Shown: one piece after another, positions 62,666-64,000 of the stretch
Layout: each line of letters starts with the position of its first letter
Numbering within the stretch: the stretch's first letter is position 1
Assembly: GCA_025352885.1 (NCBI GenBank)
Contig: JANXRZ010000240.1
Coordinates: forward strand, 1 to 64,000
DNA length: 64,000 nucleotides
Direction: 5' to 3'
From: Pseudomonadota bacterium
Lineage (GTDB): Bacteria > Pseudomonadota > Gammaproteobacteria > Burkholderiales > SG8-39
The notes under the pieces: model-generated
What the model saw: the letters and a program-made list of their open reading frames with translations, nothing else
Databases searched by the model: none
What the model was told of the DNA's origin: nothing
Program-made: the position numbers and the translations under genes

Positions 62666-63940
62666 GTGAGTACTCGACCAACCATGTTCGATCCACCCAT
62701 CCTGACCGTTTCGGAACTCGCCCGCGGCGTGCGCGACCTCCTCGAGCGGCGCTTTCCGCTCGGATGGGTCGCCGGCGAAATCTCCAACTTCAAGCGCTAT
62801 GACTCCGGGCACTGCTATTTCACCCTGAAGGACGCCGGCGCCCAGGTGCGCTGCGTCATGTTCCGCAGCCGGTCCCAGTACATGGACTGGCAACCAAAGG
62901 AGGGCATGCAGGTCGAGGTCCGCGCCCTGGTCACCCTTTACGAGCCGCGCGGCGACTTCCAGCTGAACGTCGAGACCATGCGGCGGGCCGGGTTGGGACC
63001 GCTCTACGAGCGCTTCCTCCGGACGCGGGACGCGCTGGAACGCGAAGGCCTCTTCGACCCCGCCTCCAAGCGCGCAATCCCGCTCTTCCCAAAGACGGTG
63101 GGCCTCGTCACTTCGCTTGCCGCGGCGGCCCTCCAGGACATGCTCACGACATTGAGTCGCCGCAATCCCTCGATCAAAGTCGTCGTATACCCGGTTCCCG
63201 TGCAAGGCGAAGGCGCTGCGGCGCGCATTGCCGCCATGCTTGCAACGGCCAGCCGACGCAACGAGTGTGAAGTCCTGCTCCTCGCCCGAGGCGGCGGATC
63301 CATCGAGGACCTCTGGCAGTTCAACGAGGAAGTAGTTGCGCGCGCGATCCGCGCATGCGGCATTCCCGTGGTCACCGGGGTCGGGCATGAGACCGACTTC
63401 ACGATCGCCGATTTCGCTGCGGACCTGCGCGCGCCGACGCCTACCGCCGCAGCCGAGGCAGTGAGCCCTTCACGCGATGCGCTTTTCGCGCGTCTCGGGG
63501 AATTGGTCGAGCGTTCAACGCGAGCTGCGTTGCGCCGGATCGAAACCGAACTTCAGCGCGTCGACGGATACGGGCGGCGCCTCGTGCACCCGAAGGCGCG
63601 GCTGGCCGCGAGCGGCCGCTTCCTCGAGCAGCTGCGCGCACGCCTGGCCGCTGCCCGGCCGGACCTGCGAGCACTCGAGCGGGAGCGCTCCGAGCTTCTT
63701 CGGCGCCTCGACTTCGCCGTCCGTCGCAATCTCGAGCGACCGGCCCAGCGCTTACATACCTTGAGAGCAAGCCTGGCGAGCCTCGATCCCACTGCAGTCC
63801 TTGCGCGCGGCTACAGCCTTACGCGCAACGCGAAAGGCGAAGTGATCCGCGATGCCACGACGCTCGTCACCGGCGAGACCTTGACCACGCATTTTTCTCG
63901 CGGGCGCGCAACGAGCGAGGTCAAGACGCTAGGCGAGTGA
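62666..63940 (+). CDS. xseA: Exodeoxyribonuclease VII large subunit
   Basis: 424 aa. The N-terminal OB domain (LTVSELARGVRDLLERRFPLG, then WVAGEISNFKR and GHCYFTLKD) is followed by the catalytic region (VGLVTS, LLLARGGGSIEDLWQFNEE, VTGVGHETDFTIADFAAD) and a helical C-terminus. With XseB it degrades single-stranded DNA. The start is GTG 62666; ATG 62684 is possible. In Burkholderiales sodB usually lies on the far side, just outside this window. Confidence 0.96.
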   Translation: MSTRPTMFDPPILTVSELARGVRDLLERRFPLGWVAGEISNFKRYDSGHCYFTLKDAGAQVRCVMFRSRSQYMDWQPKEGMQVEVRALVTLYEPRGDFQLNVETMRRAGLGPLYERFLRTRDALEREGLFDPASKRAIPLFPKTVGLVTSLAAAALQDMLTTLSRRNPSIKVVVYPVPVQGEGAAARIAAMLATASRRNECEVLLLARGGGSIEDLWQFNEEVVARAIRACGIPVVTGVGHETDFTIADFAADLRAPTPTAAAEAVSPSRDALFARLGELVERSTRAALRRIETELQRVDGYGRRLVHPKARLAASGRFLEQLRARLAAARPDLRALERERSELLRRLDFAVRRNLERPAQRLHTLRASLASLDPTAVLARGYSLTRNAKGEVIRDATTLVTGETLTTHFSRGRATSEVKTLGE

Positions 63941-63965
63941 CCGCGGGAGACTGCGGACGCGCGGC

Positions 63966-63971
63966 TATAAT
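63966..63971 (+). promoter_or_regulatory. Candidate -10 element after xseA
   Basis: TATAAT, 26-31 bases after the xseA stop; no good -35 is visible. It may drive the gene beyond the right edge. Confidence 0.3.
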
Positions 63972-64000
63972 TCCAGCCCTGCTCCAGGACCTCTCGCTCA

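Overview
The window is GC-rich, gene-dense chromosomal DNA, mostly from a free-living Gram-negative betaproteobacterium close to Burkholderiales. The evidence is a DUF3579 gene beside rpsT/argD, the xseA-exbB-exbD-lpxK-Trm112-kdsB-adk order, the xseB-ispA-dxs order, an endonuclease-type MutL, and four Bug/TctC-type periplasmic solute receptors in about 30 kb. No tRNA, rRNA, insertion sequence, prophage or CRISPR array was recognised. The first gene (PilY1) is cut by the left edge. Intergenic gaps are short, and many genes are joined by 1-11 bp overlaps.

Layout. 1-11.4 kb: the PilY1 C-terminus, a DUF4124/glutaredoxin protein, the reverse-strand run ribF-ileS-lspA-fkpB-ispH, then a DUF962 membrane protein, a SirB1-like protein, murJ and rpsT. 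11.4-16 kb: DUF3579, then argD, argF and argG plus a secreted unknown. 16-20 kb: a Bug receptor divergent from an ADP-forming acyl-CoA synthetase and an enoyl-CoA hydratase, which looks like a carboxylate uptake and activation unit. 20-26 kb: yajQ, a glutamine amidotransferase, a periplasmic retropepsin-like protease, folE2, and xseB-ispA-dxs. 26-31.8 kb: a Rieske oxygenase alpha subunit, a sulfurtransferase, queG with a lipase-like hydrolase, and tsaE overlapping amiC. 31.8-38.6 kb: a VOC protein, hypoxanthine-DNA glycosylase, DedA, then mutL-miaA-Bug, DinB and an SBF-like transporter.

38.7-47.7 kb is more accessory: an ABC-2 exporter joined to a Bug receptor, an SDR, an orphan HTH antitoxin next to a broken toxin gene, a FAD monooxygenase with a methyltransferase, another Bug receptor, and a gluconate pair (gnd, gntK). 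47.7-56.1 kb: gamma-glutamyltransferase with an MFS transporter, then a phosphonate-type ABC transporter (phnC-D-E-E) divergent from a LicC-like nucleotidyltransferase and a MetE-like zinc methyltransferase. This last group is the best candidate in the window for an undescribed pathway. 56.1-64 kb: a strong bidirectional terminator, a proton-pumping pyrophosphatase, adk, and the lipid A/Kdo genes (kdsB, lpxK). It continues with ExbB/ExbD, a 499-bp gap carrying a cluster of DnaA-box sequences, and xseA.

How the genes fit together. Envelope construction is the main shared theme: MurJ, LspA, LpxK, KdsB, AmiC and the isoprenoid genes dxs, ispA and ispH. Smaller themes are arginine biosynthesis, tRNA modification (QueG, TsaE, MiaA, IleS), DNA repair (MutL, the glycosylase, ExoVII), and uptake and CoA activation of organic acids.
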